This document shows positions 11,807-23,238 of a stretch of DNA of 64,000 nucleotides, one piece after another; within the stretch, counting starts at the first letter, position 1, and each line of letters starts with the position of its first letter. Position numbers and translations under genes: made by a program. Source of the DNA: Paraphaeosphaeria minitans (Eukaryota; Ascomycota; Dothideomycetes; Pleosporales; Didymosphaeriaceae); assembly GCA_015832175.1 (NCBI GenBank), contig WJXW01000004.1, positions 992,001-1,056,000 on the forward strand. The letters are read 5' to 3'. Below the pieces are notes generated by a model, which saw only the letters and a list, made by a program, of their open reading frames with translations, had not been told where the DNA came from and did not search any database.

Positions 11807-12548
11807 CGCTGTGCCGGATTGACCGTCTATGCCGGTGCGCAAGAGCCGCGCGCAGTGTCTGTGTTGGGTGGGGAGGGCAGACTTGTCTTGAACTTGTGGT
11901 TGCGGCAGGCTAAGGTATTCTTCAGCCCTTGGAACGACGCGCAAACGCTGGGTGAAGCAAACACGATGCGCTGGGGTTTGTCCACGACATGGATGACCGG
12001 CAGGCAAAAGCTAGGAGCAGGATTTCAAAGTGTGGCGCGGGATGTGTATGACTTTCCGAGGAACGCGGGCACTTAGCAGCACTAGGTACCGGTACCTACC
12101 TATCGTCGGCCCGTGCTTGGCAAAGACTGGCGCTTCCACGCCATTTGGGATGTCGACAATACAACGCACTCTCGCATCCACGTGATTTTCAATTGGCAGC
12201 TTAGTAGATGTTATTCCGTTGCCGAGAAGTATTGTACATGCTACATCGATGACAGTGTGGGTATCTATCGCGAGGAATGCCACAACAGGTACAGAACTAT
12301 GACGACTTCAAAGCACACCATGACCCAGCTACAGTAAGAAACTCCTGCACAAGGCATACACCATCCCGTCGTCATTACACCGACCGTGTGCCTGTGCACA
12401 ACTCATTTTCCCCTCGCCAAGACATACTCCACCCTGTGTCAACTCACACTGACTTCGTACCCGCACCTCGGGCATCCCCCCTGGCCTCCATGATGGGACC
12501 GCATTGCTCGTCGAACGTGTTGGACCCAATCGTGTTCAACGCGCTTGG
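11807..12548. other. intergenic: 5' flank and decayed repeat copy
   Basis: Upstream of the deubiquitinase no gene is visible. At the left end of the next gene, about 12486-12548, lies a third, degenerate copy of the 63-bp coding repeat, in frame but after the stop codon. Confidence 0.55.
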
Positions 12549-12674
12549 TTATATATCCATGTTGAGTAGATCGTCGAGCGTGTTGAAATCGACTGTGTCC
12601 AACACCCTAGATGAGCTATTCGTGTCGAATAGATCATCGAACGAGCTGAACTCGACTGTGTCCAACTTGAACGG
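12486..12674 (-). repeat. 63-bp tandem coding repeat, about 3 copies
   Basis: Copy 1 encodes LDTVEFSSFDDLF..., copy 2 LDTVDFNTLDDLLNMDI-stop-PSA, copy 3 (after the stop, same frame) LNTIGSNTFDEQ. Starts are 21 codons apart. Similarity falls toward copy 3, which is no longer translated. Confidence 0.75.
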
Positions 12675-13505
12675 GTCATACTCCAGAGATAGTGGCGCAG
12701 ATAAGTCGCCAAAAGATTGCTCTTCGTTGAGAAGGTCAGGGGGGAGGTGCTGAGAATGTGGAGATTGCTCCAGGGAAAAAGCATCGAAAGACATCTCTTG
12801 GGAAGAGACATCGGGAGTAAGAACAGGGGCGGCGAGCCGAGTGTCTGAAGATTCTTCGTGGAGCCCATCATAATGCTTCATAGAAGTCAACTCGATAGGA
12901 GTAGGGGTACCGCCATTGAGCTTATCTTGGGCGGTGAGCGCAGCGGGGTGTGCGAACGGAGCCACTAACCCAGCACCGACGCCCAAGGGAAGAGTGTTGT
13001 CTGCCGCACCCTTGGCTTGGGTCATTTGGCCATGCATGACAGGCCCTGTTGCCGCTACATTGCCCATCGTTGGGCCTGCCAATTGGTGTCCCGGCTGCGG
13101 ATCGAAAGGATTCTGGTCCCCAAAGCCACTGGTGAAGCCACCTTGTTGTGGCTGGTTCATGGGTAGTCCACGGGGAGTCCGTCCCATGGTAGCCTGAGTA
13201 AGTTGTCGCGATTGTCGCTCCGAGTCGCGCTGGATTTCAAAGTTTCGGATGGAGGCACGAACCTCCTCCGGACGCTTGTTGGCGTATCGCTTTAGGACTT
13301 CCAAGACGCCGTGGAGAGTCCTTTGGTTCTTCCAAATTCTTTGCGTATCACGCAAAGGTTGAGGGAAACCCCATCCTTCTTCACCAAAGTATAGCATTTC
13401 GAGCTCATCAAATGTGAAACCTAGTCGACGATGTGATTTAATTGCATTGTACTTGTCGATGGCGCTTTGCGTAGTAGGCGCGTTGGATCTGGAGCGGCGA
13501 GGCAT
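12549..13505 (-). CDS. uncharacterised protein with acidic DDL/F repeats
   Basis: Single exon, 318 residues, ATG at 13503-13505. I do not recognise the family. Residues 1-105 look folded and basic (FTFDELEMLYFGEEGWGFP, then a helical segment rich in R/E/Q). The middle is Gln/Gly/Pro-rich and low in order. The C-terminus is acidic with aromatic/leucine residues and carries tandem units LDTVEFSSFDDLF and LDTVDFNTLDDLL spaced exactly 21 codons (63 bp) apart. Earlier single motifs are SFDAFSL and SFGDLSA. Such acidic-hydrophobic clusters resemble transcription activation segments, which is only inference; no DNA-binding domain is seen. The stop codon interrupts the repeat array. Confidence 0.7.
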   Translation of the reverse strand: MPRRSRSNAPTTQSAIDKYNAIKSHRRLGFTFDELEMLYFGEEGWGFPQPLRDTQRIWKNQRTLHGVLEVLKRYANKRPEEVRASIRNFEIQRDSERQSRQLTQATMGRTPRGLPMNQPQQGGFTSGFGDQNPFDPQPGHQLAGPTMGNVAATGPVMHGQMTQAKGAADNTLPLGVGAGLVAPFAHPAALTAQDKLNGGTPTPIELTSMKHYDGLHEESSDTRLAAPVLTPDVSSQEMSFDAFSLEQSPHSQHLPPDLLNEEQSFGDLSAPLSLEYDPFKLDTVEFSSFDDLFDTNSSSRVLDTVDFNTLDDLLNMDI

Positions 13506-15033
13506 CTTGAAAACGGCCGAGAGTTTGTTTTGATGTGGTGGTGAAGGCGGTGTGAGAGGTTGGGCTAACAGACGTCAAGGCGGAGTCTGATTGGAAGTTG
13601 TTTGTGAGAGCTGTACCAAAACGGGGGTTGACGATGATGTAAGAGGAGAGGAATTGGCACCTCTTTAAGTACACAAACTGCCACCATATTTCGGGTGCCT
13701 CCAGGCCAATATTGCATTTTTCTAAGGTTGAGTGTTGGCTGTGGGGTATCCACACATAACGTGCCACTGAGATTCGTCGACCGAACCTATCACCACTCAT
13801 GCCTTTACCGACGGTAGGCACCGTTCTTGTTGTAACCGGTATTGCCCAGGGCGTCAGCCAACGGTAACGGTGCGAGGATCCTCCGAATTACTGGAGTTCA
13901 ACAAATTTCCGGTCCCAACGTAGCATAAAATGCAATATCAGATCAAGGAAGCGGGCGAGCTACGATGTATTCAGTCCGTTCAAGCTCATCTATGGTACAC
14001 GAGCCATGTGATCTAGTACTAGGTATCACATAGATCTTGCTTCCAGCCCGCGGTTCCACTCGAGTGTAGCATACAGAGTGTGAATCATGCACGGCACCTG
14101 AGGAACGATAACGCACATGTCAAGGCATTTGGAGTAGGTAATTATCGAGAGATAGAAAAGGGTACACTGTGCATCATAACCATGTAGCTGTGCTGTGTCT
14201 CATCATCCAGGGCACACACAATCGCCCGTAGCTAATTTCGCATTGGGATGGAACGTAGTCAAAAAAGTCAGTTACGATCTATGGTTGACGACCCGCCAGG
14301 ATCCACACCCCACAAAATTTCCGAGGCAGCGACGGCGTGCCAGAAATGTCCGCAACGGCAATAGCCGGGAGGTGGTGCTAATACTGTAGTGTCATGGGAT
14401 TACGAAGACGCTTAAGTCGAGTAGAATCTAGGAGCAAGTCAAGTACCTATAATTTAGTGAGTCGCTGAGATCGCCCACGAAAGTGCGATAGTGCAAGCGC
14501 ACGTGGACCAAGTCGACACAAACCTCCGCAGATAGCTTACCGAAGCCGGCATGGGCCCTCTTAGCCTAAGGTACTAGGTATACACAGTAGCTAAGTAGGC
14601 CGTCTAGACAGCGCTCAGATGCTCCAAGTTGTTCGTTGCAGCTTTCCTAGCTCGAAGAATACAAGGTGCATTTGTAGACCCGATTTTGAACGTGTGCGAA
14701 CCTTGAAAATGCATCCATGTGAGAGGCGGGATCATGCAGCACAAGTCTTTTTTAGGGGGGATGCCGGAGTGAAGGTTCGCGCACGTGGCCCAAAGCAGAC
14801 CCTGGAAGAGCGGGCTGCGACGCTGCGACGCTGCTTGCACTAAAAGCGAGCCGCGGCGGAGACCCTGGATCTGCTCCGGGTTTGACGTACGACTTCGTTG
14901 ACACGCACCCCACCGTGCCGCCCGCTACCGTCTTATTACTACGACTTCTGAGAGCCTTTACGTCGTCATCGGGCCTGAGGCTGCGACGCCGCACGTTTAA
15001 TAGCATACAGTGTGCGCGCCGCGCGCAAAAGAC
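13506..15033. other. gene-free stretch
   Basis: About 1.5 kb without a supportable gene or RNA. It contains the 5' flanks of the two neighbouring divergent genes. The right end (about 14740-15000) becomes G+C-rich toward the Sec2-like gene. Confidence 0.55.
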
Positions 15034-15815
15034 ATGGCAGCTGCCCTCATTGATGAAGCAGCCGCCCCGTCGATAACCGCGCCGCGCATGCAGAGAGGCA
15101 GCTGTTTGAGCTGCGGCGCAAATATGGACATGAGCGAAGCAGAGGAGACACAGAAGCGGATAAAAGAGCTGGAAAGCCAGGTTGAGCTGTTGACGGAGAA
15201 GGCGACCGCTGCTGGTACGTGGGCGCCGTGTAGCGCATGTTGTTGCAAGGACGTGGACTGACGCCGAGAACAGTCGACAAGTGCGCCGACTACGAAGACC
15301 AACTTCGTAGCTTCAAAACGCAGAACGGCCTCCTGCGAACAGACACGCAAGACCCGCTGCCATACAACCGGACCTCCAACGAAGAAGCCCGCCCTACCAC
15401 CGCGAATTCGGCCTCTGCCGCTCGACAGTCGCGCTTCTCCTTCCTGCGACGTGGCTCGCCCAACCCGCCCATCCCCCCAACCACCTCGCATTCCCCAAGT
15501 CGCTCCGCCGACTCGGAGCTTTTGGAACAGCTCGAGCAGGAGCGCGCATTGCGCGCAAAAGCAGAAGAGAAGGCCCGCATGGTCGACAGCGAGATCGAAG
15601 AGCTGAGTGTGCAGCTGTTCAGCCAGGCGAACGAGATGGTGGCGCAGGAACGGAAGGCACGGGCAAAGCTCGAGGCCAGAGTCGAGGTTCTGGAGAAGAA
15701 AGACAAGGACAAGATGGCGAGGCTGGAGAGACTTGAAAAGGCTGTCAGTAGGATCGATCGAGTAAAGGCCATGTTAGCAGCTCCAGTGCCCACCGCAATT
15801 CATCAGAAGGTCTGA
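15034..15815 (+). CDS. small Sec2-domain (Rab GEF-like) coiled-coil protein
   Basis: Two exons, 15034-15214 and 15274-15815, with a 59-bp intron (GTACGT...AACAG); the spliced protein has 240 residues. The first ATG in frame is 15034; an upstream in-frame GTG is not a credible start. Exon 1 has a Cys pair (SCLSCGA) and an IKELESQVELL coiled coil. Exon 2 has a Ser/Pro-rich linker, then a long coiled coil with the signature LSVQLFSQANEMV, matching the L(F/S)xEAN(E/K)MV core of Sec2p/Rabin8 domains, which open the exocytic Rab (Sec4/Rab8) for GTP loading. Yeast Sec2 is much longer (about 760 residues), so this is a short paralogue or a family of its own. Exchange activity is inferred from the motif only. 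Confidence 0.75.
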
Positions 15816-17183
15816 AGAAGACAGGTGAAGGGAATGGACGTTGGATGTTGCTGGCGAGGCTCAGCTTGGGAACCTCGACAGTTCGCATCTTGATTTGCAA
15901 AGCACAAGGCGGGATAGGGATTCACGCTGCGCTGCGGATTTCTTGTCTTTCGCCCTTGTTTCTCACGATACCCCATTTTCTTGCGTTGGATGTTCGGCGC
16001 TGCATTGGGTTCTGGCGTTTCAATGTAGCATTGCATGGCGTTTTACTGCTTTGAGCCGAGAGACGGAGACGATTTGACGCAGTCATTGGGATGCAATAGA
16101 TACCGCAGTGTAATCAAACCAGACTAATTATCATCAGTGTCCATGTTGGGTTTGCCAGTCAAGCCATTACTCTCTCGTTGTTCGGTGTATTCGTTTGCCC
16201 CGCGCTGATGTCTCGTATTCCTTGTCTCGCAGGTCCTACGACAGAGCCTAGGGCATCGAGTCTACGGGATGTTGCATATCTATGCGTGTGATTTGGCCTG
16301 AGGCTTGAGTCGCCATCATTGGCGAACACTGGGGTTTATGACGATCCATGCTCATTCACCACGGCTCTGATCCTGCGGCATTCGGCTTTCGGGCCCATAG
16401 TCTAGTGCACGCTGGCCATCACACAGGCTACGGTAGAGATTGGAACATGTGTGGGTGATGCGTTTCAATCCGCGTAGAGCTGTAGCATCTCGCGCCTGGT
16501 TCACGAGGCGTTCGCAGCAGCGGCACACGGGGCCTTTGAGCACTGATCAATGCCTATTCTCCGATTGTGCCCCTTTATGGCGATGGGTTAGCGCGCGAGG
16601 CAGCCAATGACGCCCGGCTCGGCGGTGTTTCACGATGCGATTGTTGGCAAGGGGGCCGATGGATGGGAAGTGCCCCAAGAATAATTGCGGGAGAGGCCAG
16701 GTCCGCACCAGCACAGCCAGCCCTCCTCGCACGCCCACGCCCACGCCCACACCCACGCTCACGCTCCCGCCCACACCCTCGCCCTCGTCCTCGTCCTCGC
16801 CGTCCGCCAGCATCGCCGCACTGCCCATCGTCCTCCGGGCTACTGCTGCTACGTCGTGCGCACCCGCGTTTCCCTGTCGCGCCGCCTGCCATTGGCTGTT
16901 GCTGTTGAAACGACCGACCGCACTCCGCCAGCTTCTCCGCCCGCCAGGCTCGCCTGCCTACCTCCGCAATTGCAAGTGCATGCGCGCGCCCGATTGCATG
17001 CCTCTTCCGCCGCCGCTGGACGACGTCCACTCCTTCACACTCGGTCCATTCTTCCTTTGACCGTCTTGCGCTCGACGCTGCGCCGCCACAGCGCCCCAGC
17101 TGCCGCTGGCTTGGTGACATCGTGACGCCCGAAATACACACGCTCCCGCAGACGCAGCCGAGCGCGGAGGGACATGAGCGAGC
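15816..17183. other. intergenic, long 5' region of BUD14-like gene
   Basis: About 1.4 kb without a supportable gene. A degenerate C-rich hexamer run (CCCACG type) spans about 16728-16800. Long Arg- or Pro-rich open frames here on both strands come from this skewed composition. It probably includes promoter and 5' leader of the downstream gene. Confidence 0.55.
16728..16800. repeat. CCCACG-type degenerate microsatellite
   Basis: Short tandem array of CCCACG/CTCACG/CTCGTC-like hexamers on the plus strand, upstream of the BUD14-like gene. Not telomeric. Confidence 0.7.
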
Positions 17184-20100
17184 ATGACGCGTCCGCAAAT
17201 CGTCAGAGCTGGTACGCCCACGTGCGCGCTGCGAGGGAATTGCACTGATTGACCGTGGCAGATACGCTGGATCTCCAGGACAAGTCGTCGCCGACCGCCC
17301 AGGATCACACCAACCAGCCCAGCCACCCAGCGCCGCTCGGCATCGGCCCTGCTGCACCGCACCAAAAGGCCTCGCTGCGTCGTGTCGAGGACGAGCGCTC
17401 CGGCGAAGAGGCGCACCTGCAAAATGCCATGCAGGGCGACGACGGCGACCTGGGTCATGACCCCGCCTCTGACGACGAGAGCACCGTGGCAGTCGACGCC
17501 AACGCAGGCGACAATGCTGCCGTCCGCCTGAACGGTGGCATGAGCGGCGAGGGCGACGACGCAGACATGCAAGATGCCGACGCCGACGCCGAGGAAGATC
17601 TGGACGACATGGACCGCATCTCGAGCTCGCCCTCGATATCCGATGGTGGGTTGCCTTTTCATTCTCACATCTGGCAGGAGCCCGGCTCGTCCCCAAGTCG
17701 AAGCTCTTCGCCAATCGCATCGCCGCCGTCGTCTTCGGCAGGCTGCGATTCCTCCTCTCCATTCACAGAAACCCCCATCCATTTTCCTATACCGATGGCC
17801 GCCGCTCGAAGGCCTCTCCAGGTCCCAGCTGGCAGCGCAAGATCAGCAACCCAATTTTCTTACCGACCGTCCCCTACACCCCTGCCACTTCTTTCTCAAA
17901 ATAGCCACACGGTACAGTCAGCGGATCATCATCATGGTGAGTATGCCGGACCACGAGCCACCAACGACCAGCATCACCCCATTACTGGAACCGGCCGAGG
18001 GCCCAGCTCAGGTCCAGATACGGAGCATCTGACAAGAGTGGAACATCGACTACAGCACATGCGCTTGGATTCTTTTGCGTCTCTAACTTCCGAGTCGGAC
18101 GACGAGACGGCGCTATGTATGCTGGAGCCAGTTCCTAGCCCTCTTTTCAGCAACCTTGAGGACCCTTTTTATGAGCCTAAGAGAACCAGCTACGAGACAC
18201 CTAAGAGGACCAGCAGCTTACCGCGGACGTTGATTGGAGAAGAAGCAGACCACAGTGACCAAGACGGTAATCCCCCACTAATTTCGAGTGAAGACGATGA
18301 CGACTCCTGGACAGATGACAGCGATGCCGACAGCTGGGATGCGCACCTGGACAACGATGATGATGATACCAAAGACATTTCCTTGACCTTCTCTGACGAT
18401 CCCCGCTTTGTTGACTCCGGTTGGGGTGGAGAGTGCTTACGTGAAGTAGAGGACATCGATTTTGAATTCGTATACTCCCTGCATACGTTTGTTGCCACTG
18501 TTGAAGGGCAAGCAAATGCTACCAAAGGCGACACTATGGTGTTGCTTGATGACAGTAACAGCTACTGGGTGCGTCAGCCTCACCACAAACCACATTGAGT
18601 TTGCTAATGCTCCGTAGTGGCTGGTTCGTGTCGTGAAAGACAACAGCATTGGGTACCTCCCCGCGGAGCATATTGAGACCCCTACCGAACGACTGGCTCG
18701 GTTGAATAAACACCGGAACATTGATCTCTCTGCGACTATGCTTGGTGATACGGCCGAGAAGACTAAAAATCCGTTGAAGAAGGCGATGCGACGGCGCAAC
18801 ACTAAGACGGTGCAATTTGCACAACCACAATACTTCGAACCGTCTGATTACGACTATTCCTCGGATGAAGATGATGGCGACGAACTGTTCGGTGGAGCGG
18901 ATCCGACCCATGCAGCAGCACAGCAGCAGCAAGCCTCCGTCGAGAAAGAATCAGAACAAGACGAGAATCTCATGGTCCAACCACTCAAGGTGAATGGCTC
19001 AAAGAAAGATGGTCAGGGAAAATTGGAGGCTGAGACGGGTGATCCCGCGCATGAATCTGCGAAAGGTGCTTTGGAGAAGCAGCGCAGCAGCGATGAGAGC
19101 TTTGACAAACCTCTGGATCCGAAAGTCTCTCGTAACGGAACGATGCGCAACACAGATTCCTTTTTCAAAGACGAAAATACCGAAACGCGGAAGATCACGC
19201 TCACACCGAATTTGCTACGGGATGACTCAAGTACATCCACTACTGGTTCCAGGGAGCGCGGTCCTAGTCTGGAAAGCCTGGAGAAGAACGGGTGCACGGA
19301 AAAAGTGAAAGACGACAAGAAGAAAAAGGAGAAGAAAACTGGAATGCTTAGTGGGCTTTTCAAGCGCAAAGATAAGAAGGGCAAAGGTGTCGGTATGGAT
19401 TCCATTGATAGCGACGTAGAGCCATCTTCGAAGCTGTCAGAGGAATATGGTCGCGAGTCACCACAATCGAAGCCCTCGGATGAGTTCTCCACAGAACATG
19501 CATCCCCCGAACAGAATGCAGCTCCATCGAGACAGTCCAGCAAAGGCAAGCTGCAGAAACCATATCGTCATAGGGAAGACTCGCCATCCAAAGTGAAGGG
19601 TATCCTTAAGATGGACACTCCTGAGCCTTTGGCAGTGCAATCAGCGTCGGCAAAGGAGCCGGTTGCTGGTCCAACAGCCACACAATCCACTTTGACCATG
19701 CGTTTGGTACCTTCAGAAGAACCTTCTGTCGAAGAGCGCGCTGTTTCACCCGAGAAACCTTCGCCATTGAATACCACAGTTACGAAACTCAACCCTCTTC
19801 ACATTGCCAAAGCCCCGCAGAACGGAGAGACGAAACTCGAGAAGGTCAAAAAGGCCAAGCAGCGTGTACAGTTGGATGATTTCGATTCTGACGACGAGAA
19901 GGATCCGTTTGCCGACCCGGCAATGCAAACGCAGTCAGCCCAACAGAGCGAGCCAGAGCCAAACGGAATGCTCTTAGAATCTCCCGTTCATGGATCGATA
20001 GCCGACGCTCAGCCGCCAGCGAAAGAGAACACGCAAGACAAAGACCAGGAATCTGACTCTCAGCAACCTCCGGGCCTCACAGGCGACACTTCTAGTCAAG

Positions 20101-20585
20101 AAACGAGCTCTCCCATATCTACACCGACGCTTGACGACAGTCCCGCTACCACGCAACCGAGCAAACCAACCATCTCGACTTCCCAAGCTACAACATCGCC
20201 GGATCCTACAGAGCCCACATCTGCTTTGTCGTTGATGCCGCCTCCCTCGCGATCCGCGCCTGTCCCAGAGAAGGCAATTGACGTGTCGCCGCCCAACTCT
20301 TCCGAGAGCACAACGTTACCCGCATGGTCAGACCATTCGCTACGTACATACCTCGACGATGGAAGCGACATCAGGGACATGCTACTGGTTATCAATGACA
20401 CCACAGGCGTCGTTCCAGTTGGTTCCGAACACCCCATCATGTCTCAGCTATTCGTCGAAGAAACGAAGACCGTTTCTGATCTGAGCACCCAGCTTGATTC
20501 ACTGTTGAACGGGCTGTTAGAGAAACGACTGAAGAGGTCGGTGTCGACATCGGACGATGGATCGAGTCCTGTCACTGGCAGGTAG
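17184..20585 (+). CDS. BUD14-like SH3-domain polarity protein
   Basis: Three exons: 17184-17211, 17262-18568 and 18618-20585; introns of 50 and 49 bp. The spliced protein has 1100 residues. The tiny first exon (MTRPQIVRA) is chosen because it alone gives the right phase into exon 2; the nearby upstream ATG at 17174 would create a stop. The second intron splits the SH3 domain (about residues 410-470): EFVYSLHTFVATVEGQ, DSNSYWW, then GYLPAEHIETPTERLARLN, typical of fungal Bud14/SH3 proteins. Yeast Bud14 is a Glc7 phosphatase partner that controls formins and polarised growth at the cortex. The rest is acidic or Ser/Pro-rich and disordered. An FKRKDKKGKG patch is at about 690. Exon 2 contains a GTGAGT at 17937, so a further in-frame intron cannot be excluded. 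Confidence 0.85.
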
Positions 20586-21702
20586 TACGACGTGGCATGA
20601 CACTGAAACACAGACGGGAGTGCTGTTGTGACGCTTTAATGTACGATGACGCTTTGTGAAAGTATACCCCTTTATATTCCAAAAGATCATGCTGGGTTCG
20701 GGACGGTTTTTTGAAACGGATTGGCGCTTTGGCGCTCCCCTCTTGTTTCTCATACGATGGCGCGCTCGGTCACGACTGGTCTGTTTGTAACATTGTTCTC
20801 ATCATTTTGCTTCAGGCTTCTACCTGCCACACGCATGAGCATTGTTGCATCTACGATGTTCCTTTGATTCCTTTTTTCTTCTTAGCTTTCCCTATCACAA
20901 TTCATACTATGCTGTTGGCTTAGGGCTTTTGAGGAGGAGTGGCGGTGTTTGAAGCTTTGTTGTTCTCCTGGCAACGACCGTCTTGCAATGCATCCGACAG
21001 CGGTACGCAGGCGCTACGCTTATCCGATCTTGGCGGTTCCACTTTCTTGAGTTTGGGAGGCTTGGAGTTGCGTTGTACATATACATAGTTTGATTTAGCA
21101 TTGGTGTGGTACGGAGAACTGAAGAGGATGTGTGCATATGAGAACCAGATGATGTAAGCATGCGCTACGCCCACAGGAAGTGATTCTGTGTCGAGGCATT
21201 CCAACCTGTCTGAGGTCTAGCTATTCGGCCATGATCTCACCCATTTGACGGAAAGGAAGGAGGCAGTTCTGTATGTTGAGCGGTCAGCCGTCACCAAGGT
21301 CCACACTGTCCAAAGTTGCTTATGCGTCGGTCTATTCCTAGGTAGGGCGCGCTAGGGTGAAGGGACGGAAGTCCGTGCACTAATCTATGAACTTTTACCG
21401 TCTACCCATCATTCTGCTGTCCAAGCCTACCATCAGTCATTCATTTCAACACGCTCAATTTAGGCACCAATGGCCCTCAAGATTGCATGACTTTCGCGGC
21501 CTTGAACCCATCCGCCTCGGGCGGCCACTAAGCTCCTGGAACCGGCCAGCACGTCAGCATCTCTGCACTACCTACTCATGCTTTTTTCATACCACCATTA
21601 GCTCCGTGAAAAACCAAGTGGGGATTTGAGCCCTGTATCATTCTCTTGGATATCATTTCAATTGGTTGTTTTTGTCGAACAGCCAATTTTCACCCGTTCG
21701 CC
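20586..21702. other. intergenic
   Basis: About 1.1 kb between two plus-strand genes. No supportable gene, RNA or repeat seen. It should hold the terminator of the SH3 gene and the promoter of the AAA ATPase. Confidence 0.55.
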
Positions 21703-23238
21703 ATGAGCCTGCTGCAGCATACCCAATTGAACGGAGAACGCCTCCTTCTTGATCCTTGGAACCATGGAACTGGAATTATGAGAGCAGTTCTTGCTAGCTT
21801 CATAGACCTCGATGTCACCCATGTGGGCTCTCTCATTGCCATCGTCGGTGCTGCTCCTGCCGGCTGGAGGTTGCTACGCAGCGCCTGGCATGAAACCTAC
21901 AGCTGGATGAGGCAATTTTTTGTCGCATGTGTTACCGTACCAGGCGGCGATCCCGTGAACTCCAATCTTGTGAATTGGCTCGTCTCCCATAGGCCACGGC
22001 ATCATCGTGCCTTTACCGGCCGCACGGAAATGGGCCGTGGCGATACGACAGACCGGGCGGCCTCGCTGAAGAAGACGCGAAGGAGTGTCCAGTACGCACC
22101 TCATTGGGATTCGAGGTGGTTCTTTCACAATGGCCGGCTATTTGTCGCAAACCGAGACAACTTCAGCAGTTCCGCGATGTCAGACCCGGCATACGACGGC
22201 GTTGGTGGCGAGCAACTGACCATCAGTTGTTTCGGATGGTCTATTGAGCCCATCCAAAAGCTGATCGAGGTAGCCCGCGAGTTCGCCGACCGTCAGACGC
22301 AGTACTTCGTAATCATCTACGGGCGCGACCGCTACGGCATGTCATGGCAACCCAAGACGCGCAAACCACTTCGGTTACTGGATACAGTGCATTTCGATGA
22401 CACTGTCAAGCAAGAGCTACTGAACGACATCAGAAAGTACCTCGATCCGCGGACGCAGCGACGATACCAGAGCCGTAGCATGCCCTATCGCCGGGGTTAC
22501 CTTTTCTACGGCCCACCAGGCACTGGTAAGTCATCTTTGTCCACAGCTTTGGCGGGCGAATTCGGTCTCGATCTCTACGAGGTGAAGATCCCCAGCATCG
22601 CATCGGACTCGGACTTGGAGCAGATGTTCCACGAAATACCGCCGCAGTGTATCGTGCTGCTTGAAGACATCGATGCAGTCTGGATCGAACGAACTTCGCG
22701 CTCGCATTCCCCGGACCGGAGAAGCGAACGAAGCGGCGGAAGTGATCGAGAGAACAGCAGGTCGAATTGCACGTTATCAGGCCTGCTCAACGTGCTGGAC
22801 GGGGTTGGCTCGCAAGAAGGACGCATCGTGATCATGACGACCAACAAACCTGAGCTGCTCGATTCCGCGCTCGTCCGACCTGGTCGTGTCGATATGAAAG
22901 TCTTCCTGGGGAACATCACTCCTGCCTCGGCAGAACAGATGTTCGTGCGCATGTTTTCACCTGACGAGATGGCCGTTGGTGCTACCGTCCCGAGCTCAAA
23001 TCAGGAGCACGGTGTCGGCATTGACTTTGACGACATCAGGAGCCTTGCACGCAACTTCGCAAAGGCAATTCCAGACAACGTCTTCACGCCGTCCCAGTTG
23101 CAAGGGTTCTTTCAATTGTATCTGGACAGCGCTCACGATGCGGCGAATGGAATTGCTTCTTGGGTAGAGAAAGAGATGGCGCGACAGGCCGATGGCAGCT
23201 TTGAGTTTCTCGAGAACGGTGTTGTTAAGAGGATGTAG
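21703..23238 (+). CDS. BCS1-like AAA ATPase
   Basis: Intronless, 511 residues, ATG at 21703 (the frame extends upstream only from a TTG). N-terminal half is the BCS1_N type: a hydrophobic segment near residues 28-50 (HVGSLIAIVGAA), then a region up to FGWSIEPIQKLI. The AAA module has Walker A GPPGTGKSS at about 270, Walker B IVLLEDIDA at about 316 and sensor/SRH sequence MTTNKPELLDSALVRPGRVD. A charged Ser/Arg insert follows Walker B. BCS1 itself translocates the folded Rieske protein into complex III. Pezizomycotina carry many divergent BCS1-like paralogues, often accessory, and this one (divergent N-terminus, no clear matrix-import tail) is more likely such a paralogue than the housekeeping BCS1. 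Confidence 0.88.
   Translation: MSLLQHTQLNGERLLLDPWNHGTGIMRAVLASFIDLDVTHVGSLIAIVGAAPAGWRLLRSAWHETYSWMRQFFVACVTVPGGDPVNSNLVNWLVSHRPRHHRAFTGRTEMGRGDTTDRAASLKKTRRSVQYAPHWDSRWFFHNGRLFVANRDNFSSSAMSDPAYDGVGGEQLTISCFGWSIEPIQKLIEVAREFADRQTQYFVIIYGRDRYGMSWQPKTRKPLRLLDTVHFDDTVKQELLNDIRKYLDPRTQRRYQSRSMPYRRGYLFYGPPGTGKSSLSTALAGEFGLDLYEVKIPSIASDSDLEQMFHEIPPQCIVLLEDIDAVWIERTSRSHSPDRRSERSGGSDRENSRSNCTLSGLLNVLDGVGSQEGRIVIMTTNKPELLDSALVRPGRVDMKVFLGNITPASAEQMFVRMFSPDEMAVGATVPSSNQEHGVGIDFDDIRSLARNFAKAIPDNVFTPSQLQGFFQLYLDSAHDAANGIASWVEKEMARQADGSFEFLENGVVKRM

Noticed and set aside
11807..12007. N-terminal extension of the deubiquitinase
   Set aside because: The frame is open but begins on a non-ATG codon and carries no conserved motif; the ATG at 11806 leads directly into the conserved anchor region.
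15010..15033. Upstream start for the Sec2-like gene
   Set aside because: The in-frame codon at 15010 is GTG; the first ATG is 15034.
16575..17762. 395-codon Arg-rich open frame on the minus strand
   Set aside because: Opposite the BUD14-like first exons and a C-rich promoter repeat; composition is a by-product of the skewed complementary strand and no motif is present.
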